Shown here: one piece after another, positions 1 to 6,985 of the stretch
How the letters are laid out: every line of letters starts with the position of its first letter
How positions within the stretch are numbered: the stretch's first letter is position 1
Source: Bacilli bacterium
GTDB taxonomy: Bacteria > Bacillota_I > Bacilli_A > RFN20 > CAG-826
Direction: 5' to 3'
DNA length: 28,107 bases
NCBI GenBank assembly: GCA_017619815.1
Contig: JAFZRR010000006.1
Location: 1-28,107, forward strand
Position numbers and translations under genes: made by a program
Notes under the pieces: generated by a model
What the model was told of the DNA's origin: nothing
Database searches by the model: none
The model's input: only the letters and a program-made list of their open reading frames with translations

Positions 1-81
1 AATCAGGAAGACAAAACACCTTCTGAAGTATGGAATCTATATCAACTAGGGGATAAACAATATCCTCTTTTTTTATTTTAA
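1..81 (+). CDS. C-terminal tail of an unidentified protein, possibly a transposase (5' part outside window)
   Basis: An open frame enters from the left edge and ends at TAA (79-81), giving 26 residues. The segment KTPSEVW resembles the end of rve/DDE integrase-type transposases, where a K/L-TP-x-E-(V/Y) stretch lies close to the C-terminus. A 21-bp direct repeat begins four bases after the stop, which would suit the end of an insertion sequence. The fragment is too short to be certain, and an ordinary host gene is equally possible. Confidence 0.35.
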   Translation, partial: NQEDKTPSEVWNLYQLGDKQYPLFLF

Positions 82-84
82 TGC

Positions 85-137
85 GTATGTGTATCGACAA
101 TTGGACTTGAAAACCTGTATGTGTATCGACAATTGGA
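85..137. repeat. 21-bp direct repeat, two copies 32 bp apart (85-105 and 117-137)
   Basis: Two perfect copies of a 21-base sequence with the core TGTATCGACAATTGGA lie at 85-105 and 117-137, separated by 11 bases. They follow directly on the stop codon of the partial frame at the window edge. Repeated transposase-binding sites of about 20 bp are known at the ends of IS21-, Tn7- and Mu-like elements, so this may be an element terminus. The opposite end is not in the window, so this stays an inference. Confidence 0.6.
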
Positions 138-154
138 GACACTTAGATTACTAG

Positions 155-177
155 ACACGCGACAAGCGTGTTTTTTT
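155..177 (+). terminator. Rho-independent terminator
   Basis: A 6-bp stem ACACGC/GCGTGT (155-160 and 166-171) with a GACAA loop is followed by a run of T (172-177). It would stop transcription arriving from the left edge before the glycosidase gene. Because the direct repeat lies between the upstream stop codon and this hairpin, the terminator may have belonged to an older neighbour. Confidence 0.7.
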
Positions 178-213
178 ATACTTAATTTGATAACATAAAA
201 TTAGGATTTTTAT

Positions 214-1233
214 ATGATGCAAGGAAACGAAATAATATATCAAATCTTTGTGAGAAATTACTCTGAGGAAGGTACTTTTCATGCGGTTCAAAAAGACTTA
301 CCAAGATTAAAAGAATTAGGTGTAGATATTATCTATTTAATGCCTATCCATGAAATCGGTGTGAAGAATCGTAAGGGTACATGGGGTTCTCCTTACGCAA
401 TAAAAGATTATTATTCCATCAGCAAAGATTTAGGTTCTAAAGAAGATTTTGTATCTTTGATTAATATGATACATACTTTGGGGATGAAAATCATTATGGA
501 TATGGTTTTTAACCATACCTCACCTGATTCAGTGGTTTTAGAACAGCATCCAGAATACTACTTCTATAGAGATGGCAAGCTAGGCAATCGAGTGGGAGAT
601 TGGACAGATATTATTGATTTAGATACCAATAGAGAAGATACACAAAACTATTTAGTAGATGTTCTTAAATATTGGATATCTCTTGGTGTGGATGGTTTCC
701 GTTTTGATGTTGCAAGCATAATATGTTTTGATTTCTTTAAAAAAGCGAGAAAAGAACTTGGGAAAGATAAAATCTTTTTCGCAGAATCTATTGATTATGA
801 TTTTGTTAATTATTTGCAATCAATGGGATATGGTTCCACGCCTGATATAGATATGTTTCCGACATTTGATCTTTTATATAACTACTCATGGTTTAGACCG
901 TTTGAAAGATATCTCAAAAATGAAATGTCTTATGAAGATTTAAAGACAATTATTGAGCAAGATTACAAATATATCAGTGATAAGGGATTAAGAATTATTT
1001 GCTTTGAAAACCACGACACCGAAAGAGTGGCCTCTTATGTTAATGAAGATGAACTCAAAGATATTGTTCTAGATTTAGTTAAATTAAAAGGACCACTATT
1101 CCTTTATATGGGGCAAGAATATGGCACTAACCATAGACCTAATTTATTTGAAAAAGATCCAGTTGATTGGAAGCCCAACAAGAAAGTTTTAGATTTATAT
1201 CAAGAAGCAATAAAGATTAAGAAGCATCAATAG
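214..1233 (+). CDS. GH13 alpha-amylase family glycosidase, short form
   Basis: Cytosolic enzyme expected to hydrolyse or transfer alpha-glucosidic bonds in malto- or isomalto-oligosaccharides. There is no signal peptide. The classic GH13 motifs are in order: region I DMVFNH (residues 96-101), region II GFRFDVA with nucleophile D165, region III FFAESID with acid/base E191, and region IV FENHD with D268. At 339 residues it is shorter than most family members. It ends right after the (beta/alpha)8 barrel helix (KIKKHQ) and lacks the usual C-terminal beta-sandwich domain C. An AGGA at 203-206 sits 7 bases before the first of two adjacent ATG codons. It stands alone, with terminators on both sides. 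The exact substrate cannot be read from the sequence. Confidence 0.88.
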   Translation: MMQGNEIIYQIFVRNYSEEGTFHAVQKDLPRLKELGVDIIYLMPIHEIGVKNRKGTWGSPYAIKDYYSISKDLGSKEDFVSLINMIHTLGMKIIMDMVFNHTSPDSVVLEQHPEYYFYRDGKLGNRVGDWTDIIDLDTNREDTQNYLVDVLKYWISLGVDGFRFDVASIICFDFFKKARKELGKDKIFFAESIDYDFVNYLQSMGYGSTPDIDMFPTFDLLYNYSWFRPFERYLKNEMSYEDLKTIIEQDYKYISDKGLRIICFENHDTERVASYVNEDELKDIVLDLVKLKGPLFLYMGQEYGTNHRPNLFEKDPVDWKPNKKVLDLYQEAIKIKKHQ

Positions 1234-1270
1234 ATACTTTGCCCATCGTTCAAATGCTAAACGATAAAAT

Positions 1271-1299
1271 AACGGACAGTAAAAACTGCCCGTTTTCTT
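1271..1299. terminator. Bidirectional terminator between convergent genes
   Basis: A 10-bp stem with one mismatch (1271-1280 with 1285-1294, AAAA loop) is followed by T-rich sequence on the plus strand and preceded by A-rich sequence that becomes a U-tract on the minus strand. It can end both the glycosidase gene and the convergent RhuM-Fic gene. Confidence 0.75.
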
Positions 1300-1300
1300 T

Positions 1301-2248
1301 TTATATAAGTAAATTCATGATTAATTTAACAATAATTTCCATTTCATCCGGATTGCTTTCCGCGGTGAGAATGGTTACGGCAACAAGAGCCTCGTTTGAA
1401 ATGATTTGCTTATTATCCCTATATAAGTGGTTGTTCTTATATAAGAAATTGATGAATAATGTTGCTGCTATTCTTTTACATCCATCCGCAAATGGGTGGT
1501 CTTTGACCAAGAAATACAATAAATGAGCAGCTTTTTCTTCTACTGATGGATATAATTCTTGCCCAAATACGCTTTGATAAACTTGAGCAATAATACCATT
1601 TAGTTTTCCTTGTTCTTTTTCAATTCCAAAAACATTCGACATTTCGTTAAATTTCATGGAATCAATTATTTCTCTCGCTTCTTGATATGACATTACATAG
1701 TCACTTTTAGTGCCTTTGGGTTTAGAAAGAGTTTGATGATCATAACTATCTAAGAGATCCAACGCTCTTGTATAACCATCGATAACTTTGACTAATTCCG
1801 CTTTATCGATATCTAAGGAATATGCAAGCATCCTATTTTGAATATCCACCACTTTATTGAGGGTTTCGATTCTCTTTTGATTAATTGCGTATCCTTGGAT
1901 AAGATAGCCTTTAAGCACTTCGTTTGCCCATCTTCTAAAGGCAATACCTCTTTTTGAATTGACACGATATCCAACAGAAATAATCATGTCTAAGTTAAAA
2001 AGTTTGATTTTTCTTTTAACACTTCTTGTTCCTTCGAGTTGAACCTGTTCCAAAATGGAACAAGTTGAAGAACTTAATTCATTATCTTTGATAATGTTGT
2101 TTGCGTGTTTAACAATTGCCGATCTTTGTACTTCAAATAAAGCGGCCATTTGTTCGGCGGAAAGCCATACGGTTTCGTTTTCTGAATCGGCACGCACATC
2201 CAATTCAAAACCGTTGTCAGTAAATCTGACTAATTCAAATTTGTCCAT
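1301..2248 (-). CDS. RhuM family protein with C-terminal Fic/Doc domain
   Basis: 315 residues. The N-terminal half (about 1-175) is a RhuM-type domain, seen in LSAEQMAALFEVQRSAIVKH and in YRVNSKRGIAFRRWAN; the first of these resembles a DNA-binding Bro-N/KilA-like fold. The C-terminal part (about 185-315) is a Fic/Doc fold with the motif HPFADGCKRIA at 251-261. Fic proteins transfer AMP or other phosphate-containing groups to target proteins. The catalytic His (H251) is kept, but the usual Asn of the GN(G/K)R segment is Cys (C257). This combination recurs in accessory DNA of many bacteria and its function is not settled. GGAGG stands 9 bases upstream of the ATG. The gene lies directly downstream of the candidate structured RNA on the same strand. 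Confidence 0.85.
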   Translation of the reverse strand: MDKFELVRFTDNGFELDVRADSENETVWLSAEQMAALFEVQRSAIVKHANNIIKDNELSSSTCSILEQVQLEGTRSVKRKIKLFNLDMIISVGYRVNSKRGIAFRRWANEVLKGYLIQGYAINQKRIETLNKVVDIQNRMLAYSLDIDKAELVKVIDGYTRALDLLDSYDHQTLSKPKGTKSDYVMSYQEAREIIDSMKFNEMSNVFGIEKEQGKLNGIIAQVYQSVFGQELYPSVEEKAAHLLYFLVKDHPFADGCKRIAATLFINFLYKNNHLYRDNKQIISNEALVAVTILTAESNPDEMEIIVKLIMNLLI

Positions 2249-2295
2249 TATTTATACCTCCTATTTGGACATTTGGTGTCTTCAAAAAGGAGATA

Positions 2296-2670
2296 TAAAA
2301 AGCCATCACCACAATGAAAACACCATTGTGTAGCTAACAACCAATATCCCTACTAGTCTTAACTACTGGTGTTACATCAACCGTGTGATGGCCACATTCT
2401 CAAAGTTTTAACTTTGTGCAGAGCGATGGGCGCGATTTATCACGTGCTTATCCCACATCAACGTGGAGAGTTCTCGCTGATTGATCCTCGCTGGATACTT
2501 CGATAAGTAACTTTTACCCTTGGGCGATACTACGCTGCATTGATAGTTCCTAACACTACAAACTACCAGAAACACATAAGAGGGTCCTTATTCCTTTTTA
2601 GTCAGTCGACGCTTACTCTAGAAGTATTTCATTCTTCAGCTGCTGGCGAGTTCAAAGTCTGCTTATGTGT
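2296..2670 (-). ncRNA. Candidate large structured RNA, family not recognised
   Basis: The 507-base gap between the RhuM-Fic and epimerase genes holds no credible reading frame but many complementary segments. On the minus strand: a 9-bp stem ACACATAAG/CTTATGTGT (2670-2662 with 2580-2572) closes a 5' domain of about 100 nt. GGTAGTT/AACTATC, TACTT/AAGTA and CAAAGT/ACTTTG (2416-2411 with 2406-2401) form local hairpins. GTGATGGC/GCCATCAC (2392-2385 with 2309-2302) closes a 3' domain containing the hairpin CACAATG/CATTGTG (2330-2324 with 2316-2310). Five U residues (2301-2297) follow the last stem. A TATAAT box (2684-2679) lies 8 bases before the start of the first stem. Signature motifs of RNase P RNA, tmRNA, SRP RNA and T-box leaders were not found. 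The minus strand is favoured by the -10 box and the U-tract. The family is unknown. Confidence 0.62.
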
Positions 2671-2678
2671 ACATTTTT

Positions 2679-2684
2679 ATTATA
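2679..2684 (-). promoter_or_regulatory. -10 box for the candidate structured RNA
   Basis: A perfect TATAAT on the minus strand ends 8 bases before the A at 2670 that opens the 9-bp stem, which is the expected distance to a transcription start. No convincing -35 box is seen at 16-18 bases (TAGCAA or AGCAAT only). In AT-rich DNA a lone -10 match is weak evidence. Confidence 0.4.
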
Positions 2685-2755
2685 AATAATAAATATTGAT
2701 ATTGCTATATATTAAATAGAAATAAATGTGCTAAATTATTAACAAGGTAATAACT

Positions 2756-3763
2756 ATGGCAAAAAAGATACTTATATTAGGTGGCACTGGATTTTTAGGT
2801 TACTACTCTACTTTAGAAGCTTTAAAAAGAGGATATGAAGTTGGATCTATTTCTTTAGATGATGTAAATCTTGAAGGATGGTATCCAAAAGAAGTTAATG
2901 TTAGATTTACTGACTTATTTGAAACTTCAGAAGATGAACTTGTAGAAATGATGAAAGGTTATGACTACATGATTTATTCTGTGGGACCAGATGACAGAGA
3001 AACTCCAGTTGCACCCGCTTATGAATATTTTCATAGAAGATTAGTTGTGGAATGCGCGAAGTGCTTCCGTGCTGCGGAACGCGCAGGTATTAAGAAATCA
3101 ATTTGTTTTAATTCCTACTTTGCTTATTTTGCTCGTAAGTATCCTGAGATGGATCTACCAGGTAAACATCCATATATTAGATGCCGTGTCGAACAAGCTA
3201 AGTTATTAAATGAACAAAAGAAAAAAATGGAAGTTGTGATATTAGAATTCCCATATATCTTTGGTTCAATGCCTGAAAGAATGCCAATTTGGAAAAGTGT
3301 CTTCTTAGATAGATACGCGAATGGACATAAATCAATATTCTTCCCTCAAGGAAGCACCACTATGACTGCGGTCAGTCACATCGCTGAAAGCGCGATTGGC
3401 GCGATTGAATATGGCAAGGATGGGGAAAGATATCCTGTCGGTGATGAGAATCAATCCTTTGATTTCATGCTAAACACCATGACTGAGACAGTTTTGGGCA
3501 AGCCAAGAAAGATTATCCATCCTGCACGTTGGATGTGCGCTATGGGCGGTCAAATGGTGGCTAACCAAGAAAAGAAGAAAGGTTTGGAACCAGGACTTAA
3601 TCTCAAACTCGTCATGAAAGAAATTATGTGTGGAGATAAGTTCTGTGTGGAACCAGAAGTATTAGATAAAGTATGTGAGGAACTCCATATCACAAGAGGT
3701 GGATTAAAAGAATCGATTATTGAAACAATGCACCGCTGCTACAAGGATGGAGAATTCAAATAA
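2756..3763 (+). CDS. NAD-dependent epimerase/dehydratase family protein (atypical SDR)
   Basis: 335 residues. The N-terminus carries the Rossmann nucleotide-binding motif GGTGFLG (9-15) of extended short-chain dehydrogenases. FNSYFAYF (118-125) corresponds to the catalytic Ser/Tyr region. The expected YxxxK is YIRCR (140-144), with Arg in place of Lys. The C-terminal half binds the substrate in this family, but I cannot name the substrate. AAGG (2744-2747) lies 8 bases before the ATG. It is transcribed away from the structured RNA and ends at a bidirectional terminator facing the sugar-phosphate transferase. It could act on a nucleotide sugar for the neighbouring glycan locus, but it sits outside that operon. 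Confidence 0.75.
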   Translation: MAKKILILGGTGFLGYYSTLEALKRGYEVGSISLDDVNLEGWYPKEVNVRFTDLFETSEDELVEMMKGYDYMIYSVGPDDRETPVAPAYEYFHRRLVVECAKCFRAAERAGIKKSICFNSYFAYFARKYPEMDLPGKHPYIRCRVEQAKLLNEQKKKMEVVILEFPYIFGSMPERMPIWKSVFLDRYANGHKSIFFPQGSTTMTAVSHIAESAIGAIEYGKDGERYPVGDENQSFDFMLNTMTETVLGKPRKIIHPARWMCAMGGQMVANQEKKKGLEPGLNLKLVMKEIMCGDKFCVEPEVLDKVCEELHITRGGLKESIIETMHRCYKDGEFK

Positions 3764-3767
3764 AAAA

Positions 3768-3790
3768 GAGACGCTTAGCGTCTTCTTTTA
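3768..3790. terminator. Bidirectional terminator between convergent genes
   Basis: A perfect 6-bp stem AGACGC/GCGTCT (3769-3774 and 3778-3783) with a TTA loop has A6 upstream and a T-rich tract downstream, so it can end both the epimerase gene and the convergent sugar transferase gene. Confidence 0.8.
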
Positions 3791-3794
3791 TTTT

Positions 3795-4472
3795 CTATTT
3801 AACGCCCTTATGTTTTAAAACTGCAGGGATGGTTTTAAACATGATTTTGATGTCGAATCCGATGGAACGTTTTTCATAATATTCTAATTCGAGTTTTTGT
3901 CTTTCGCCGTTATAGTATTCGACATTGTTTCTACCAGAGACTTGCCACCAACCGGTAAGGCCAGGTCTAGCGGATACGAACACTTTTTGTTGTTCTTCTT
4001 TGTAGTTAGCTTCTAATTCTTGAGTGGTAATTGGTCTATTGCCCACAACACTCATGGAACCACCTAAGATATTGAATAGCTGTGGCAATTCATCAATAGA
4101 TGTTTTTCTGATGATTTTACCAAATTTGGTAATACGTGGATCGTTATCCACTTTTCTCTCTTTGATGAATTGTTCATATTGTTCATCGTTAAGATATTTT
4201 CTTGGATTATCATCGGCATCTTTATACATACTACGGAACTTTAAGACTTTGATGGTCTTGCCGTTTTTGCCCACTCTTTTGTCTGCGTAGATTGGTGTGC
4301 CATTTCCACTACAGGCTAAGATGATGAGAACCACCAAGATGATAAGAGATGTTAATAATAAGAGAAGGATGGAGAAAAAGATATCCCAAGTTCTCTTCAT
4401 AAAGTAATAGAACCAAGATACTTTTCTTGGTTTTACTTCGATATCAAATAAGTATTTATTCATCTCTTCCAT
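3795..4472 (-). CDS. Polyprenyl-phosphate hexose-1-phosphate transferase (bacterial sugar transferase)
   Basis: Initiates glycan assembly by moving a sugar-1-phosphate from a nucleotide sugar to undecaprenyl phosphate at the cytoplasmic membrane face. 225 residues form the small PglC-like core: one hydrophobic segment (about 31-54), KFRSMYKDAD (78-87), the catalytic Asp-Glu pair in SIDELPQ (D127, E128), GSMSVVGNRPI (138-148) and RPGLTGWWQVSGRN (169-182). The large N-terminal membrane domain of WbaP/WcaJ is absent. It is the only initiating enzyme in the window, transcribed divergently from the ligase-like gene. A second in-frame ATG lies three codons in, but its spacing to GGAAGAG is too short, so the first ATG is preferred. 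The sugar is probably hexose, deoxyhexose or HexNAc; the sequence does not tell which. Confidence 0.93.
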   Translation of the reverse strand: MEEMNKYLFDIEVKPRKVSWFYYFMKRTWDIFFSILLLLLTSLIILVVLIILACSGNGTPIYADKRVGKNGKTIKVLKFRSMYKDADDNPRKYLNDEQYEQFIKERKVDNDPRITKFGKIIRKTSIDELPQLFNILGGSMSVVGNRPITTQELEANYKEEQQKVFVSARPGLTGWWQVSGRNNVEYYNGERQKLELEYYEKRSIGFDIKIMFKTIPAVLKHKGVK

Positions 4473-4487
4473 GATTGTGCCTGATTG

Positions 4488-4516
4488 ATAGTATCATAGA
4501 TACCTTGATAACTCAA
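4488..4516 (-). promoter_or_regulatory. Promoter for the sugar-phosphate transferase gene
   Basis: On the minus strand TTGAGT (4516-4511) and TACTAT (4493-4488) are separated by exactly 17 bases. The predicted start near 4481 leaves a leader of only about 8 bases before the ATG at 4472. TACTAT matches four of six consensus positions, so support is moderate. Confidence 0.45.
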
Positions 4517-4555
4517 ATTGTAATATTTTTTTCTTATATTTGTTAATATAGTTAT

Positions 4556-5944
4556 ATGCGATTGAAGTTAGATATTATCTTAAGATATGCCCTTATGCTC
4601 ATCACCGCTTTAGCGGGGTTATGGTTATTAGCGGATCATATCTATTTGATGGTGAATCCTCTAAGAGGACTTTATCAGCATGAAATAATCATTATCTTAT
4701 GCTTATGCATCCTTTCCTTTGGTGCACTAATATTCTATCTCGCAAAGTGGCATAAATACAAACCAAGCATCATCGTGATAAGTGGTTTGTCACTAGTCTT
4801 TATTATTTTATTAATAAGGTTATTAGTTATCTCCCCTCAAACATTTAATATCGTCGCTCCAGGTGGAACCGCTTATTCCTTTGAAAGTCATTTAACAAGC
4901 TTTGAAAGATTCAAATATATAGTTCAAACACTCGCCACTTTCGCAATCGCGTTCTTGTTTATTGACATCTTCCCAAAAGCTGTGAAGAAGAATGAATTTA
5001 AATACATTCTTTACACAATGTTAGCGATTGTTTATGTTCTTATTATTTGCTCATATTTCGTCGACTTTAAGAGCTATATCAATCTCATCACTTTGAAAGG
5101 TGGAGATATCAATGGAAGCGGAATTAAATCAGTGTTCCCACATAAAACAGTTTATGGATATGTGGTCATGATTGGTGGATTCATTTCCTTACTATTATTC
5201 GCAAAAGAAAGAAAATGGTATTGGCTCGCAAATGTCGGTATTATCTTTGTTCACTTATTATTCTCATTATCTAAGCTCGCAATTATCATCTTCTTTGTGG
5301 TTGCTGTGGCATATCTCGTCTATGTCTTTATCACCACATATAAAGAAGATCCTAAGAAACATAAGATTATATTATTCTCTGTTTTAGGAGCCATCTTACT
5401 ACTTGTAGTAATCTTTGCAGTATTGATGATTGCTTCCGCAACAGTAAGAGAAAAAGTAAAAGATATTATTAATCCATCTGGATATAACACTTTCACCACA
5501 CGTGTTTGGATTTGGAATTATGCTTTCGCTATTTTGAAACAAACATCTGTTTCATTAGGTGCGGGTATGTTCTATTTCGGTTCTGTCTTAAAACAAGCTA
5601 ATTTAATGGATGCAGAAACCGCGATTGTGAATAACACCTCACAAACACACAACGCATATATCTCCATGCTTGCAAATGGCGGGGTACCACTATTAACGCT
5701 TTATATTTTATTAATCGCTTTAGTGGTTGTTGTTTTAACTAAACATTTCAAAAAAGATTTTAATCTTTCTTTATTCTATTCTTTAGTTTTAGTGGCACTC
5801 TTAGTATACGGTATCTTTGAAGCCGCACCAATTATGCTTGCTACATCCGCAGAGCATATCTTAGGTGGAGCATTTGTCGTATCTGGATTATTGTTCCACG
5901 TGAGACAAAATAATGAGGAACAAGTTTCTTCTAATAGCAATTAG
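4556..5944 (+). CDS. O-antigen ligase / polymerase-like polytopic membrane protein
   Basis: 462 residues with about ten to twelve hydrophobic segments and a larger extracytoplasmic loop. The Wzy_C/WaaL (PF04932) pattern is visible: TRVWIWNYAF around R316, a following G-x-G (GAGMF), and SQTHNAYISMLANGG with H365. Family members either polymerise repeat units (Wzy) or transfer a finished glycan from its lipid carrier to an acceptor (WaaL and O-oligosaccharyltransferases). With a Wzm/Wzt exporter next door, the transferase role fits better than polymerisation, but the sequence does not decide. No Shine-Dalgarno is seen; TAATAT (4544-4549) lies 6 bases before the ATG. A downstream GT2 gene follows after 34 bases and is probably co-transcribed. 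Confidence 0.85.
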   Translation: MRLKLDIILRYALMLITALAGLWLLADHIYLMVNPLRGLYQHEIIIILCLCILSFGALIFYLAKWHKYKPSIIVISGLSLVFIILLIRLLVISPQTFNIVAPGGTAYSFESHLTSFERFKYIVQTLATFAIAFLFIDIFPKAVKKNEFKYILYTMLAIVYVLIICSYFVDFKSYINLITLKGGDINGSGIKSVFPHKTVYGYVVMIGGFISLLLFAKERKWYWLANVGIIFVHLLFSLSKLAIIIFFVVAVAYLVYVFITTYKEDPKKHKIILFSVLGAILLLVVIFAVLMIASATVREKVKDIINPSGYNTFTTRVWIWNYAFAILKQTSVSLGAGMFYFGSVLKQANLMDAETAIVNNTSQTHNAYISMLANGGVPLLTLYILLIALVVVVLTKHFKKDFNLSLFYSLVLVALLVYGIFEAAPIMLATSAEHILGGAFVVSGLLFHVRQNNEEQVSSNSN

Positions 5945-5978
5945 AATAATATTGGTATATAGTCTTTAAGGATTTACT

Positions 5979-6872
5979 ATGAAACCAAAAGTATTAGTCA
6001 TATTAGCGGTATATAACGGGGAGAAATATCTAAGAGAACAATTAGATAGCATCTTCGCTCAAGAAGGCGTTGAAGTCTCCATTTTTGCTACAGATGATGG
6101 ATCCACTGATAGCACTATCGCTATCCTTGAAGAATATAAAAAGAATCATTCTTTAACCATCTATAATCACGGTGAACCACACGAATTCACATATAACTTT
6201 ATTGATGCTGTTTTTGCAAACAAAGATAGCAGCTTTGACTACTATGCATTTAGCGATCAAGACGATGTCTGGATGCCAAACAAACTCATCTCTGCGATTG
6301 AAATGATGAAGGATAATAACAAGAGTGTTTATTCTTCCAATTTAACAATCGTTGATGAAAACTTAAATGGCGAAGCATTAATGAACGATGATTCCATACA
6401 AAAATGCAACAAATACAATGCGGTGTTTGAAAACATCGCCACTGGATGCACAATCGTATTTAGCAAATCTTTCTTTGATTTACTTGTGGGTTATTATCCT
6501 AAGAACATTTATCTCCACGACTACTGGGTGTATTTATTAGGAATTTATACAGATAATTACATCTATGATTCCCGTTCATTTATTAAGTATAGACAACACG
6601 CAAATAATCAAATTGGTGATTCATCTAAGAAAAGCATGAAGACTTACTACAAAAAGTTCAAAGCTTCTAAAGGTCATCAAAGAGTGTTATGCCAACAATT
6701 GCTTGAAGGTTATAGAGAGCAAATCGGTGAAGAAAATGCCGCTATCGTTGAGGTAATGGCGAATTATAAAAAGAAGTTCTCATACAGATGGAAATTGATG
6801 TTTTCCAGAAAATATAAGAAGAGAAATCATAACTTTTTTAAAGTTATTAAACTGGTTCTCGGCAAGTATTAG
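5979..6872 (+). CDS. GT2 family glycosyltransferase (rhamnosyltransferase-like)
   Basis: 297 residues, GT-A fold inverting glycosyltransferase of family 2. ILAVYNGEKYL (8-18) opens the fold, DDGSTD (39-44) is the nucleotide-binding acidic motif, and FSDQDDVW (91-98) carries the metal-binding DxD equivalent. The SDQDDVW form is common in enzymes adding rhamnose or galactose to cell-surface polysaccharide. There is no membrane segment; the Lys/Arg-rich C-terminus (about 250-297) could contact the membrane. AAGGA lies about 8 bases before the ATG. It ends at a good terminator, making a two-gene unit with the ligase-like gene. Donor and acceptor cannot be read from sequence. Confidence 0.88.
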   Translation: MKPKVLVILAVYNGEKYLREQLDSIFAQEGVEVSIFATDDGSTDSTIAILEEYKKNHSLTIYNHGEPHEFTYNFIDAVFANKDSSFDYYAFSDQDDVWMPNKLISAIEMMKDNNKSVYSSNLTIVDENLNGEALMNDDSIQKCNKYNAVFENIATGCTIVFSKSFFDLLVGYYPKNIYLHDYWVYLLGIYTDNYIYDSRSFIKYRQHANNQIGDSSKKSMKTYYKKFKASKGHQRVLCQQLLEGYREQIGEENAAIVEVMANYKKKFSYRWKLMFSRKYKKRNHNFFKVIKLVLGKY

Positions 6873-6883
6873 AATTAAAAGGG

Positions 6884-6910
6884 TACTATTTACAAAAATA
6901 GTATTTTTTT
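6884..6910 (+). terminator. Rho-independent terminator after the GT2 gene
   Basis: An 8-bp stem TACTATTT/AAATAGTA (6884-6891 and 6896-6903) with an ACAA loop is followed by T7 (6904-6910). It separates the two-gene ligase/GT2 unit from the exporter-rhamnose operon. Confidence 0.85.
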
Positions 6911-6948
6911 ATATCATAGGGTTAATCTAGAAGGGTTTTTATTGATTG

Positions 6949-6977
6949 TTTACAACAATAATTAAAAAAGATAGAAT
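6949..6977 (+). promoter_or_regulatory. Promoter of the exporter-rhamnose operon
   Basis: TTTACA (6949-6954) and TAGAAT (6972-6977) are separated by exactly 17 bases and match the vegetative consensus at five of six positions each. The predicted start falls at about 6984-6986, on the ATG at 6986, so the first gene may be translated from a leaderless mRNA; no Shine-Dalgarno is visible. Confidence 0.7.
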
Positions 6978-6985
6978 ATATAACC

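Noticed and set aside
85..137. CRISPR array
   Set aside because: Only two repeat copies of 21 bases with an 11-base spacer; no cas genes nearby.
1239..1526. Plus-strand frame of 95 codons after the glycosidase gene
   Set aside because: Runs through the bidirectional terminator and is antisense to the well-supported Fic domain.
2296..2670. RNase P RNA, tmRNA, SRP RNA or T-box leader in the 507-base gap
   Set aside because: The conserved segments of RNase P (GAGGAAAGTC, ACAGAA), the tmRNA tRNA-like ends, the SRP core loops and the T-box AGGGTGGNACC were not found on either strand by eye. A covariance-model search could still overturn this.
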